Below, piece by piece: positions 13,880 to 26,162 of a stretch of DNA of 64,000 nucleotides. Position numbers and translations under genes: made by a program. Location: NCBI GenBank assembly GCA_963920665.1, contig OY987268.1, forward strand, positions 21,888,501 to 21,952,500, in the 5' to 3' direction. The notes under the pieces were generated by a model. It did not search any database. It was not told the origin of the DNA and saw only the letters and a program-made list of their open reading frames with translations. The stretch's first letter is position 1, and each line of letters begins with the position of its first letter. Origin of the DNA: Straminergon stramineum (Eukaryota > Streptophyta > Bryopsida > Hypnales > Calliergonaceae).

Positions 13880-15073
13880 AAGGCATGGATGATGGGGGTC
13901 ATGCAAGGGTCAATGGCCATGCCCGGGGGGGCCCACAGGGTAAAAGTACGCCCCGCCCGAGTTACTGACCCCGCGCGCCATGAGTGGTGGAGGAAGGCGA
14001 AGCTACCTACCGGGCGGGGCAGCGCAGTGCTCGACAGGGATGGGGATCGCGGTGGGTGCGCAGGTTCGGCATCCCGAAGCCAAAACCGAAGCCAAAGCCA
14101 GGGCTGGAGGCAGGGGTTGGCGTTGGCGAGACGGCCCGCCTGTTTTGTTGCGACAGCAGCTGCTACTGCTTGTTTCTCTCTTGCGGACCTTGCTCCTGGA
14201 CCTGGCGGAAGGTCATGTGAGTGCTCTGCAAATGGTTGCGGCATTCCGAGGGAAGTGAGGTCAGGGCCTGAGTGCAGGGGCGGAGGCTGCTGATTCCTGT
14301 GCAGGGAACAAAACGAGTGGCAGGAGAGAAGAGGTTGCCCTGCGCCAATTTCAGAGGGGAAGGCGAGGTTTTCTGTATTGAGAGATGTGTTTGAGAGAAA
14401 AGAGGGAGTGACGGAGAGATGGATTTGGTTCCGGCCGGTGGTCGTGCGGCGAAGAGCAGCTGCGATGGCCCCTGGTGCACCGTCGTGCTCGTCTTGTATC
14501 GGGATTGTTCTGTTGCGGTACCGGGACAGGACCACGGGATTGTGTGAGTAGAGTTCGCCGTGATGCGATGGTGGTGCTGTAGTTCTCACTCTCGTAGTTT
14601 GGTAGTTTCCTTTGCTTGCGTCCGGTGGAGAGATTCCGGGACGCGTGGAGTTTTCGGGCCATTTGTTGATTACGGTTGGCGACATTTCATTCTGTGGTAT
14701 CCCCTTCTTGCGCGGGTCCTTTCTGTTGCCCCCGACTCCTTCCGTGCCTGTTTATTTAGTCAGCTCTGGGGTTTGAGCGTGTCTCCTGCGAGAGCTGCCT
14801 TCCTTTCGGAGACAGTGGAAGTTGATGAATCCCACGGTCGGGTGGTTGCACTTGCGCTTCCCATCTTGCCTCTCACCATCTTTCTTCTCTGTTCCGTGTG
14901 GAACTTGGAGACTGGTCTCAGGGACTGTGCGGACAGGCGGGCGTGCGTTTCCTCCCATCCCGTTGATAATCTCTGTCGCAGCGGGAGGTCACTCTCGCTC
15001 GCGCAGACGACAAAGTCCCAAGGGTGAGGAGAAACAGGGAAGATAGGAGCGGGCTCGTTCCTCGGTAGCCCTC
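13880..15073 (+). promoter_or_regulatory. GC-rich 5' flank/5' UTR of left TIC-like gene
   Basis: GC rises sharply at the duplication boundary. The segment is homologous but diverged from 41028-42221: of the 55 bases next to the homogenised tract (15007-15061), about 11 differ with no indel, and farther out indels appear. Shared blocks include CAGGGTAAAAGTACGCC near 13937 and a GTGGGATTCATCAACTTCC block (minus strand, near 14825). An in-frame TAG at 15044-15046 closes the frame upstream of the start codon. Promoter limits cannot be set from sequence. Confidence 0.6.
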
Positions 15074-18000
15074 ATGGAGCGCGGTCGCGAGGGTCGGCGT
15101 GGAGGTGGAGGGGGCGGCCTCGTTCATGCACCCCGGCGACCACGCACGGGCTTCAAAGACGCTGCAGGTGCGGTCCTTTGGTTCTTTGTTCCTCGATTGC
15201 CCTGGTTGCATTAGAAATCCTGATCTTGTTGCACGCGCTCTGCTGCTGCTCGTCGCCCCTCCCTCATCGCATATCTTGACTTCCGTACTCCTGTTCTTGC
15301 CATTCCTTGGGGGAGTCTTGGTGTCGGCTGCTGCCACTGGTTCCAGTCCGCCGCCGCGGCTGTCAGATCCCGAATGATTTCCTTGAGAAAGGGTGCTGGA
15401 GAGCAAGTCCTTCGTGTGAGTCTTAGGAGCTTCTACCTCTGTGATAGATTAATTTTGCAGGAGCCACCGTGGTGCCTGACAGCCGAGCGAGGTTGCTGCG
15501 TAGGGCTCGGTGTCCCCGGTCTGACGAAGGCGTGGTCGCGGTGAGAATTGGCGTGCCAGCTCGACGGCTGGCGTCGTGAGAGTGTAGTGTGTGTCCGTTT
15601 TCGCAGCGGTTGTTTGCGATGTTTGCCTGCGATGCAGCAATCGCCTTTAATGCGCTTTGCTGCGAGAGCCTGGATTCGAAACTTGGCGGTGGAATGGAGA
15701 CATAGACAGTAATTTGCAGAATTCGGTAGGGATCAGGTGATGAGATGTAGGTGCTTGATACGCAACGAGTGCGAGAAAGTGGAGGAGAGGAGTGAGACAT
15801 GTCGACTGGGTCTGTTTTTCGAGGATTAGAGGACTCGACGGCAGGCCAAGGAACATTGATCGTTCCTTGCTTTGTTGAAGTTCACATTTTTGGAGCGACG
15901 AGTATGAGAGGGTCTTGGGGTTGACTCTTGACTTTTCCAATCCTGGCTAGGGCGTTTCCTCGTAGTTGCGCCTGGCGTGAAATGCCCTGTTTTGCGTAAG
16001 CCCGAGCTGATACGTATGAATCCCCCGATTGCCGTCCGGTGAAGGACGGAGGTGGAGTCCTCTGTATTGGACGATGCTGAGTGTTGTTCTCAGGCGCCCT
16101 TCCCATGAGCTAGAGCGAAAGTGATCGGTGCTTGGATTGTCCTTACTGGCTGATTTGGTGTGGTCTGGAATCGAAGCAAGAGTGCGGTCCGTGGCGTTGT
16201 TGATTGAACATCAGCGTTGTTACCGATCGTCGCGGTGGAAATTGTCGTTTTGATTGCGCATTTTGTGGAGCGCTAGTGTTCGCGTTGCGTCGCATTGAAT
16301 TGTGGAGGAACACGAGAGTCTGATGAGGTGCGGGGACGCGGGCTGGCGTTCTTCAGTGTCCGTTTCGGTAGTGGTCGTCGAGAATGCAGTTGCTGTGCCC
16401 AGTTTGGGTCTCGAGGTGACAATGCAGCGGGCGAATGAGCGGAGGTGACAGTGTTGTGACAATGTGGCGGTTGTATTTCGTTTCCCGCATTTTGGACTGG
16501 ATTTTGCAGTGGAAGTGGTGCAGCACTAGGGCAGGGCAGTCGAGCCGAGCAGTGTGAATTGTTGCGTGTCCCGAGTGCAGAGTCGAAGCTGCTGGTGGAT
16601 CGTTTTCGGGAGGTGATGCTGACTGGAGGTTGGGGTTTGGCGCGTTTTGGATGTTGTGCAGTTGGCGATGACGCGGAGGACATGATGGACGATGTGCACA
16701 ATTCTCGATTACGGGAGAGAACGAAGAAAGATGGGAGTGGGTTGAGCGGGGTCCACGGTGTGGCGACGAGCATCGTCGGCCCGAGCTCTCGAAACAAGAG
16801 GAAGCGTCAGGGTTCGCAGGAGATCCAGGTGCACGCCCGGAACAGTCCGGCCGATGAGGTGGAGGAGACGACGGAAGACACGGAGATGGGCGTGTCGGAA
16901 GATGACGACGACCCTCCGCCTCCGATCATTCCCCGGCGTCCCGGAAAGCCGCGTCCTCAGTCCAAGGTGCGGGTGGTGGATGCGTCCTGTTGGAGGTCTG
17001 GATGTTGAGAGTCGTGTCTTTGGGCGGCGGGTTGTGCAGTGCTGCGTGGTCTGACTTGATTGTTGTTGTGAGGTGTGTGGCAGTTTGCGGAAGATGGCAT
17101 TGCGGTGGATCTCCCAGCGGTGCCACGGAAAGCGCGCACAGGTTGTTGGATGATTCCGCAGTGTGCATTTGGCCTTTGGCAGTGAGGGATTGGAGAGTGT
17201 TTTCGTAGTTGAGAGTGGAGGGTTCGTTTGTGTTGGATGGAGGAGAGTTGAATTGCCGAAGCGTGGTGTCTGACTGTTGTCCTGTTGTTGTTGCAGCGAT
17301 GGGGAAGCGTCCTCAGGAGGCAGCGTCGGCCTCGGTGTCCGAGTCTCCTGCTCACGGATCGGGCGCAGTGGCAGCGTCGACGCCGGCTCCGTCGAGCACG
17401 CCTTCGTCTTCTTCGATCGCGTCGCTGAAACCCGGAAGACGGACGGTGAGAGTCGGCCATTGGTCTTTGAGTTTGCCTGTTTTTGTTTTTCTGCGCGTGT
17501 TTGTGTGTTGAATATTGACGGGTGTCGTTGTTTGTTTTTGCAGAAGCCGAGCGGATCGAAACCTCGGGGTCATAAGCTTGCGAAGGTACTGTGGAGTCGA
17601 GAGTGAGTGAGTGCATGGATGAGGACTGATGCTTGGGAATGAATGCCGTGAGGAGTGTGAGTGTGTGTTGGAATTTTGGGCGAGAGTGCGTTTGAGTGTG
17701 AGTGTGCAGAGCGGTGTTCCGGGGATGTTGGTTTGATGGTCGAGCTTGATTGTTCCAGCCCCGTTTTGGTGTTTGGTCGAGGGGTGAGGCGCTGGTGCCA
17801 GTGTGAGTGTCGGAGTGTTGAGAGCCTGTGATTGTGAGGTGAGAGTTTTGTAGGAGTGTTCCGCGGCGTCGATTTGCTGCGGAAGGTCTGAGTGTTGAAC
17901 GTGGGTCCATTCCTGCTCCGTTGTCGGGGATGCCTTTGTTTGTGTCCGGCGGCGCTGCGGAATTGGTGGATTTAGAGTGTGTGGAGTCTTCTGTGGCAGT

Positions 18001-21000
18001 TGTGTTGGGGCGGCGTTGCATGGTTGGGAGTCGTGGAGGGTTGCCATGCGTCTGAAGCGTTTTTGCTATTGGCGGGCTTGACAGGTTTCGACCCCATCTT
18101 TGGTGTCTGAGCAAGAGGTGGAGGTCGCGGAGGCTCTGTTCGACCTGGCGCGAATGTGCACCCAGCCCCCTCCGTCGGCCTCCGCCCCGGAGGCGAAGAA
18201 GGATTCCCGATCGTTTGTGAACGAGGTGAAATCCGAAGCGAAGCAGGAGCCGAAAGTGGGTGGCAGCAGCCTGGCCTCGCACGCCGCGAATGGACACTCC
18301 GCGGTTCCTCCCGGCACGAGCGCGGGGGTTTCTTCCGTTGCGGGTGGGAGTGTTCGGAGCAACTCCCCTGGCGTCGCTTCGGCGGCTTCTCCCGCCCCCT
18401 CTCCTCCAGCTGCAGCGTCGGGTTCCGTTGCCGACGGTATGTTTTGTTTTCGCGCGGTTCGTGTGGTGTTGGTGTGTGGACGTTTTGGGCCCTGTTCCTT
18501 GGTCTTTCGTGTTGCGTTCCAAGAGAACCCGAGCGATGTGAGTTTGGAAGTTGGTTTCGAGTGTGGACTTTTTGAGGTGGGAGGCAGCGCTGGGATGTGG
18601 TGCGGCCGATCCCCGCGCAGATGGTGTCGTTTGTCTGAGTTTTGCGTGCCTGGGTTTTTGCTTATGTGAGTGTTTTGTTTCTTGTGCAGGGTCGAAGAAG
18701 AAGCCGAAGAAGGTGCGAACTCGGACGGAAGAAGGTGTGGTGGTTCAGTCGAGGATGGCTCCCAGCCCGGCGAGCGCTGCTGGAATTGTTGTAGCTCCAG
18801 TGAAAGATGCGGATCTGCTGACAAGCCGTCCGTTGCCTGCGGAGAGGAGTGGCGTGAAAGTGGAGGGCAGCGTTCCCGTTCCAGTTGTCGGTGTTGCGGT
18901 TGCGCCGCCTGTGAGCGTCCCGTCGCTGCTGGCTTCCGTTGCGGGTGTCTCGTCGAGTGGGATGGTGGGTTTGGCGTCTGCGGTCCCTGGCGTTTCCGTG
19001 GGCGTTTCCGTGGGTCGTGTGGAGAAGGTGGTGGTGGATAAGAAGGGCGTGTCATCGGAGAAGAAGATCGGGAGCGTCGGCGGTAAGTCGGAGTTGCCGA
19101 TCTCCAATTCCTCGGAGAAGCGTGTTTCGGGGTCGCCGGTTCGGGAGAAGAAGTCTGCGAGTGGGGACTCGTCAGTTGCGGCTGCGCCTGGCGACGCTCC
19201 TTCCGCGCCGAGCCCGAGCTTGGGTGTGGTGGCAGCAGTGTCGACGAAGATGGAAGTGGACATGAGGTGGTGTTCGATGTTGGATTTGGCTGCATTGTGT
19301 TGTTTTCCTTGTTGGAGTGTCGATGGGCATTGGTTGGAGGATGGCTGGATGTGTGGATCTGTTTGCCCTGCTGACTGGTCGTCCGTGTGTGTGCCAGGTC
19401 TCCCGATGCGGCAGCAGGTCCGAGCGATGTGGATCACGTGTCGAAGCGGGACATCGACCTGATGGTAGGTTTCGTATTCGTCCCCCGAGCGTTTTCGGGT
19501 CGTTTTCCGTGTGTGATTTGCGTTTTTTCGCGTGGTTTGAGATGTGGCTGGGGTTGGAGGAGCCTGTTCTGACTTTCTGTGATTGTGCGTTGTTTTCAGG
19601 TGTCTCCAAGCAAAGCGGTTGGTTTGTCGAGTGTTGAGAAGGACGGTTACAGCGTGGAGGCGGATGTTGTATCCGCGAGTGAGAAACGCCTGGTAAGTGG
19701 TCGCTGACTGGGGTCTGGAGCGGAGTTTCCATTTGTCCGTGTCGTGTGTTTTTTTGTCTGGTGTTGTCGAGTGAAGGTTTCCGTGTGACGAGTGTTTTTG
19801 TTGTTTTTGTTTTCAGGTGGATGCGTCGTCCGCGTCGGTGTCCGAGGACCGTATTCGGGCTGAGAGGGATCGCGAGAGGGAGGAGAAGGAGCGTTCGGAG
19901 CTGGAGAGGGTTCGAGAGAAAGAGAGAGAACGGGAGTTGGAACGCGAGCGCGTGGAGCGAGATCGTCGTCGTGAGTCGGAGAGTGCGCGCGAGTTGGCGA
20001 AGGAGGCTGTGAAAGAGCGTGAGAGGGAGAAGGAGAGGGAGCGTGCGGAGTTGAGCAAGGCGGGTCTGGGCGTGCAGAGGTCGGGGAAGAGCGGGAAGGC
20101 CGAGAACGGGAGGGCTCCGAAGGCGTCCGAGCGAGCAGGTATGCAGTGTTGGCGGTGTGTGCCGTCGTGCGTGGTTTGTGTTGAGGGTATGCCGGTTTGT
20201 GTTTTGTCGTTGCGATGGATTGGGCTTCCGTTTTGTGATGGACGCCATCGAGAGGTAGCGTTGTTTTTCCCGAGTCCCTGAGCTCTTCGTTTTTGGCCTT
20301 GTCTCCCCGCCGCCCATGTTGTGAGTCGTTTTCTGAGCGAGCTCGAGTAGCGTTCGTTTGTGTGTTGCTCGTTTTCCGCTGCATGTTTTCTTTTCCTGGT
20401 TCGAATCTTTTTTGCCTTGTTTCCGTGCGAAGGCCCCAGGCTTTGTTGTCGCCTGAGCGTTGAGATGTGATGTTTTTTGTTCGATTGTCCAGGGTCGGGT
20501 CCGGCGAGTGGTGCATCGACAATGCCGGGTTCGGTTGCTCCGGGTGTTGGGAGTGTTGGCTCCGGCGTGGTCGGGAACGTTGCGGTTCTGCCGATGTCGG
20601 TGGGCATGCTGAGCTGGCCGGCAGGAATGGCGGGTGGCATGGGGTGAGCCCTGAGTGTTGTGTGGTTTGGAGTTTTCGTTTGTTTTGGTGGGAGTTGATG
20701 TGTGTGGTGGATGTGTGCGTCGCACTGAAGTTTTTTTTTTTGTGGTTGGCGCAGTTACTTTCCCGGCGCTGCTGCGGTGTCATCTGCAGCAGTCGAAGAC
20801 AGCTCTGCTGCTGCGCAGGTACTGGTGTGAGGGGAGGGCGAGGGCATGTCGTGGTTTCTTTTTGTTCGTCGGTATCGGTTTGTGGGTAGGCGTGTTCCAG
20901 TCCTTTTTTGGGTGTGTTTGTTGGTGTTTGAATCGTTGGAATGGTTGTGCAGGTGTCCCCCTACATGATGGGAGGCCGTGCGACGTGGAAGCGTTGCGCG

Positions 21001-24000
21001 ATGCACGTGTACATTGCGCGTTTCATCGACATGCAGCAGCAGGTGAACCGGCATCACCATTCTTTCTTCCCGGGCGGTAGCCAGGCGTACCCGAAGTCTT
21101 ACAATTTGAACGTGCCTCTGGCTCCTTCGGAGTCTTTGTTCGGAGGCGCGGGCGGTGTCGGGTCCGTGGGCCTTGTGGGCGGCGCGGCGTCGAGCGGTTC
21201 GACGGGAGGTTCCGGTTCCGGTTCCGCGGCGGCGACTTTGGAGGCGACGGAGCGTGGTCTGAATGCGGCGGTGATGGCGGCCGCAGCAGCCGCGAGCATG
21301 CAGGGAGTGAAGGAGCGATCGGCGTACAGCATGGACATGGTGAGTCGGAAGTCCCCAGGTCAGCATCAGGGGAGCGGTCCAGGGGCTCCGTCTCTTTCGC
21401 TGCAGGTATGAATTGGGTGGGAGGTGGAGTGCAGCGGAGGATTGTCCGTGGTTGTGCCGTCTTCCGGTTTCCGGTGGTGGTTGGATTCTCTTTCGGGTGT
21501 GGGTGTCTTGGTTTTTTCGAGTCTGGGAGAGTGGATGCGAGTCTGTGAAGGAGTTTGTAGGATGCGTGGAGTTGCGTGTGTGGTTTTGGACTGAGGGAGG
21601 AGGATGTGAAGGTGTCCGCTGGTGTGGTCTGATGGCGAGTGCGTGCATGGATGTGTGCAGAGCGGTGCGATGTTCGGCTTTCCGGGCGCGGCGAGCGGCA
21701 GCCCGTCGGGTGGTGTGGTGGGCGGGGTTTCGGGTGGCGGTGGCGGTGCGATGGGAGGCACGAATCTGAATCTTCCGCCGGGTCCAGTGCCTGGTGTCGG
21801 CCTGAGTTCCGTTGGTGGCAGCAGCTCGGCGTTGGTGCTGGGTCCTGGCGGTCCGGTGGGCGGTTTGTCATCTGTGGGTAGCAGCGGCGCGGCGGCCTCT
21901 GCATCTGCGGCGTTGCAACAAGCGCAACAAGCGATGATGCATCAGGCGATGATGCATCAGGCTCAGTCGGGGAGTTTTCCGTTCGGCCAGTTTCCTCCTC
22001 ATTTTGGTGCGGCGACGTTCAGCGGTCCTGCGCCGCACATGGGTGCCCAACAGGTGAGGTTTTGTTTTGGTGTTGGAGTGGGTTTTTTGTTTTGTTTTTC
22101 GGAGTGGAGTTGTGTAGGGAGGTGTGCTTTGTGTGAGCCTGCGTGGATGACGATTTCTTTTTTTTGGAATGTGCAGGCAGCTGCGCAGTTTTATGCTGGT
22201 GGTCCGTACTTCGCGCAACATTTGGTGTCTCCGTCTCAGCTGCAAGGCGTTCCGCCGAGTGGCAGTGCGGGCGGTGGTCCGGTCTCTAAACTGCAGCAGC
22301 AGCAGCAGCAGCAGCAGCAAGGTGGGAGCCGTAGCTTTGGTGGTGGCGTTGGTGTGCCCCCTCAGTCCCCTTCGCATTCTGCGGTGCAGGGTGGTTCGCA
22401 CGCGGTGGGTAGGTCTGGAGAGAGGGAGGTTTCTGCGTTGGGAGAGAACGGTTCGTCGGGGGATGGCAAGTTTCCTGTGTCGCGTGGATCTGCGTTGGGC
22501 GTTGGCGGTTCGGGAGGGATGTCATTGCACAGCGGAGGTTCGGTGGCGTCGGAGTACAATCTGATGCCCGGTTTGGGGAAGCAGTCGAAGTCTCGTGAGG
22601 CTGCTCCTAGTATCGGCTCGCAGGGAGTGAGCCCGGGCCAGGGTCCGCATCAGCATCACTATCACGGGGGTGCGGGTGCGGGTGCGGGTGCGCACCTTGG
22701 GGGTCTGGGAGTCGGGAAGGGGTCTGAGGGTGCGACGAGTCAGGGTTTTTCTGTGAACATGAGCATGGCGGGTGCGATGAATAGCCGTGGTGCGTCCGTG
22801 GGTCCTGGCCCTTTGGGTCTGGCCCCAGTGGCTGCCGTGATGGCCCCGCAGGGTCATGCGATGATCCAGAGCATGTCGGAGAGCGGGAGGGTTCACCCTC
22901 AGGGTGGTGGTAGTGTTCATGCGCACGCGCAGATGGGTGGAGGTGCGGGCCACTCCAGCATGATGCAGCAGGGTCATCAACAGCTGATGCAGTTGCAGCA
23001 CGCGCAGCACGCGCAGCAGCAGCATTTTCAAGCTCAAGCTCAAGCTCAAGCACAGCAGTCGCAGCAGCAGCAGCAGCAGGTAGGGGTGTTGGTTCGCGAT
23101 TGTAGTGGGATGGGGTAGTGGAGGAGCTGCAGCGTCGCCGAGTGTTGAGTTGAGTTTGTGTCGTTCTGAGGGAGAGTGGGTGTTGTGAATGTTGTTTTGT
23201 GTGCGGGAGTGTCTTGAACCTCCGTTTTGGTTGGTTTGTCTGATTGGGTTTGTTGTGTTTGTGAGCAGCATCTCCAGCAGCAGTCCGTTCAAGGTCAGCA
23301 GTTGCAGCAGCAGCAGCAGCGTGGTGCGCCGAATGCGCGAAGCAGCGCAGGTGTCGGTGTGGAGGATAGCCGCGGTGGGGCCGATGGGAGCTATTCGAGT
23401 GGTCGTGTTCGTGAGCGTGAGGTTGTGGAGGATCGGAAGTTGCCGGGCAAGAGGGGTTCCTCGTCGGGTGGAGCATCTCCTTTGTCTCGTGACGTGGAAG
23501 GAGGCGGTGGGATGCAGTCGTCTCCGGGGGGTGTCGGAGGTGTTTCTCGTAGCGTGGGGACGACTTTGAATCTGATGGCTCCGATCAATGGCGGGATGGG
23601 TGTTCGTTCGAGTGGTCCGGCGGGTGTGGCGTTGAGTGTGGGGGCTCCCATGCAGGCGCAGGCGCAGACGGGTGCGATGGCAGGGTCGAAGTCGGTCGGC
23701 GTTAGGCCGAAAGGTAGCGGGGGCCCTGGGCCTGGCCCGGGTCCAACTGGTGTGGCAGCGTCCGGGGGTCCTCATATGGTGGGTACGCAGGCTTCCTTTT
23801 CGGAGCGTGTTCCTGCAGTGTCGGGAGGGTCCGTGGGCGTGGGCGGCAAGGCGTCCCCTCCGAGAGGTTTGAACATGGTGTCGGGTCCGGTTGGTAGGCC
23901 AGGTCCTGTCGGTCAGCATGCGGGAGCGAAAGCGAGCCCGAGCCCGAGTGGGAGGGCGGCTCTGGTTTCCGGCGCGCCTGCGACTCCCACAGCTCCGGGT

Positions 24001-26162
24001 ACGAATTTGCAAGCGGTGCTTGCGGCTGCGATGGCGAAGAATTCCCAGGGTCAGCAGCCGCCCCGTTCGAGCGGCAACGCGAGTGCCAATGCCAATTCGA
24101 ATGCTAGTGCCCCGACTGGTTCGAGTGCGCGGCCTGGCGCGGGTCCGTCCGGTCCTCCGTCCTCGTCGGGTTCAGCTCCGTTGTCTTCCAGCGCTCCCCC
24201 GACCAAGAGTTCCGGGGCGAACCCAGCGAAGAGCAGTTCGTCTGGTAAGTCCTCGTTCCCAGCGTCTGGTAAGGGCGGCGCGGGTGGTGGTGGAAAGCGG
24301 GCATCGTCGCCTTCGTCGGGTGGTCACGTTCCATCGATATTGGGTCCGAGTCCTCTGGCGCAGAACACGCCGAGCAAGAGCTCTCAGCAAGCTCAGGTGC
24401 AGATGCAAGGGCCAGGGCAGTGGGAGGGACAATTGGCGCCTCCTCAGCTGCTGCAACAACAGCAGTTTCACCACCACCATCAGCAGATGATGCGGCAGCA
24501 GCAGCAAATGATGCAGCAGCAGCAAATGATGCAGCAGCAGATGTTTCAGCAGCATGTACGTGGTTTCGATTGGTTTGGGTTTTGGATGTGTTAGTTTAAA
24601 CGGTTGAGGGCTTGCCTCGTGTGTCGATGTGAATTGGGGTACTGGATATCACGGTTTGAGTCCGTGGCGGTATGGGTTTGGCGTGTCGTCCGATGATTTG
24701 GATTTCCGTGTATTTTAGTTGTTGTTTCTCGTTCTTGTGGCAACGTGGTGTCTTTGCGGACATCTTGAGTTTTCGCTGTTTCCCCGATTCAGAGAAGGAG
24801 CGTTAATGTGATCGGAAGAGAGTGGTGTTTGAATTGGTCGTGTGCAATTTACGTTGGGACATTCGTTGGTCGTTGCCATGAGCGTGGCGTTTGTACTGAG
24901 TGCGTAATGTTTGTGTTTGCAGCATCAGCAACAACAGCATCAGTTGCAACAGTCTCCCCACGTACAGGGCTCCCAGAGCGGCCCTCCCCATTTGCAAGCT
25001 CCCAAGCAAGCATCTCATCAACAGCAGGGTGGTCACCAGCCGCCGCCACCGCCGCCTAGTCCGTCAGCGCAGGCGCAGCAGGTTTCTATTAACCAACAAA
25101 CCCAGCAGCAGCAGCAGGCGCACGCGCACCTCCAGCAGCAAGCATCGCAGCCTCAACAGCAGTTTGTCGGTCCCTCTGGGAACGGTAGTTTGGCCTTCAG
25201 TTCGGGTCTTTCCATGGGCGCTGGGAACAGCGGCAGTGGAGGCGGCGTTGGCGTTGGTCGGAGCAGCTATTCGGAGTCCGCGGGCGGTGGTCTGAATGTG
25301 AGACCGCTTCAGTCTGTGAAGCCGTCCGGAAGCGGGAGTGCTCCTGCTTTGAATGGCGTGGGTCAGCGGGGTGGCGGACCTGGTGCGGGCCCTGTATTTT
25401 TGCAACAGTTTGGATCGTCTGTGTCTGTGTCGTCGGGTCAGCAGCAGTCGGGCAGCCCTCGCGGTGGAAATGCGTCCGGTTACCCCCAGTCCCAGGGGAA
25501 CGCGATCTCGGGCGCTAGTGGAAGGACCGGCGATGGCAAGAGCTTTCCTGGTGAGGAGTTGTTGGAGTGTAGGCATTTGTGTGTAGGTTTTGATATAGGA
25601 GTGTGAATGTGAGTCGTGGGTCGTTGGAGGTCGTGTTGGGATTTTGTGGTGGCTTTGGTTTCTGACGGACCTTGTGTGTTTGGGATGGGCCATGGCAGAT
25701 GGTGGACAAGAGCAAGTGAATGGCGTGCGTGTGTCGCCAGGTTCCGCGCAAGCAAGAGGCGTTGCTCCGATGGCAGCGTCCCCTGGTGCGCCGGGTTCGT
25801 CCCAGCGGGTCCCGAGCGGTGGGTCCGGTCACGGCCCCGGTGGTGTTGCCGGTCCGACGAAAGCCGGTGGCGGTGGCCAGTATAATGGTTTTGGGGATGT
25901 CGGTCAGCTTCGTCCGGGTATGATGTCGAACTCGGGGAGCGGTTCTGGGAGTGGTGTTGGCATGAGTGGCAGCGGCACGAATGTACAGAGCGTAGGAAAC
26001 GGGAGGCCTGGATTCAGTGGAGGCTCATTGCATGTGGGAGGTTCGGGGCAGGGCCAGATTCAAGCGGCGTCATCCCTGGCTATGACAGGCCCAGCTGTGG
26101 TACCCAGTGGTCCAGCAGCGGTGCTGGGGTCTCAGCCGACGACCAGTGTTGTGCAACAGTGA
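15074..26162 (+). CDS. TIC-like: TIME FOR COFFEE (TIC)-like nuclear clock regulator, left copy
   Basis: Plant TIC proteins are nuclear regulators that couple the circadian clock with metabolism and jasmonate signalling; no enzymatic activity is known. Eighteen exons join in frame: 15074-15167, 16662-16966, 17084-17141, 17297-17445, 17544-17585, 18085-18436, 18690-19266, 19398-19464, 19600-19692, 19817-20138, 20493-20643, 20755-20818, 20953-21405, 21661-22053, 22177-23079, 23269-24555, 24923-25550, 25699-26162 (6,402 bp, 2,133 aa). Family landmarks in order: MERGREGRR start (1-9), SRLRERTKKD (46-55), AVPRKART (145-152), EQEVEVAEALFDLARM (225-240), KRDIDLM (542-548), a charged R/E-rich coiled-coil-like stretch (580-670), LPMSVGMLSWPAG (exon 11), WKRCAMHVYIARFIDMQQQ (770-788), then a long Gly/Ser/Gln-rich tail with polyQ in exons 15-17. 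It is longer than Arabidopsis TIC (about 1,550 aa). The start was chosen by the family N-terminus; an in-frame stop lies 30 bp upstream. The encoded protein equals that of the right copy. Confidence 0.92.
15461..15540 (+). other. Candidate frame-shifting cassette exon in TIC-like intron 1 (left)
   Basis: Within the 1.5-kb first intron, an 80-bp segment has a strong acceptor (TTTTGCAG before 15461) and donor (GCG then GTGAGA at 15541). It reads open from exon 1, but its inclusion shifts exon 2 so that a TGA appears eight codons into it. Skipping it keeps the frame and gives the family-like KDAAVGDDAED junction. It may be a poison exon or merely a cryptic one. The mirrored copy is 40561-40640. 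Confidence 0.35.

Noticed and set aside
15461..15540. Treating the 80-bp segment as a constitutive coding exon 2
   Set aside because: It breaks the frame of exon 2; skipping it restores the frame and the family-like junction.
16957..18522. Long antisense open frames (up to 521 codons) across the TIC-like gene, mirrored in the right copy
   Set aside because: They run through sense exons and introns alike, have basic, low-information composition typical of GC-rich antisense shadows, and match no family.
20390..20420. GGTTCGAATC followed by T6 inside a TIC-like intron, resembling a Pol III B box and terminator
   Set aside because: No A box, stems or cloverleaf could be built around it.
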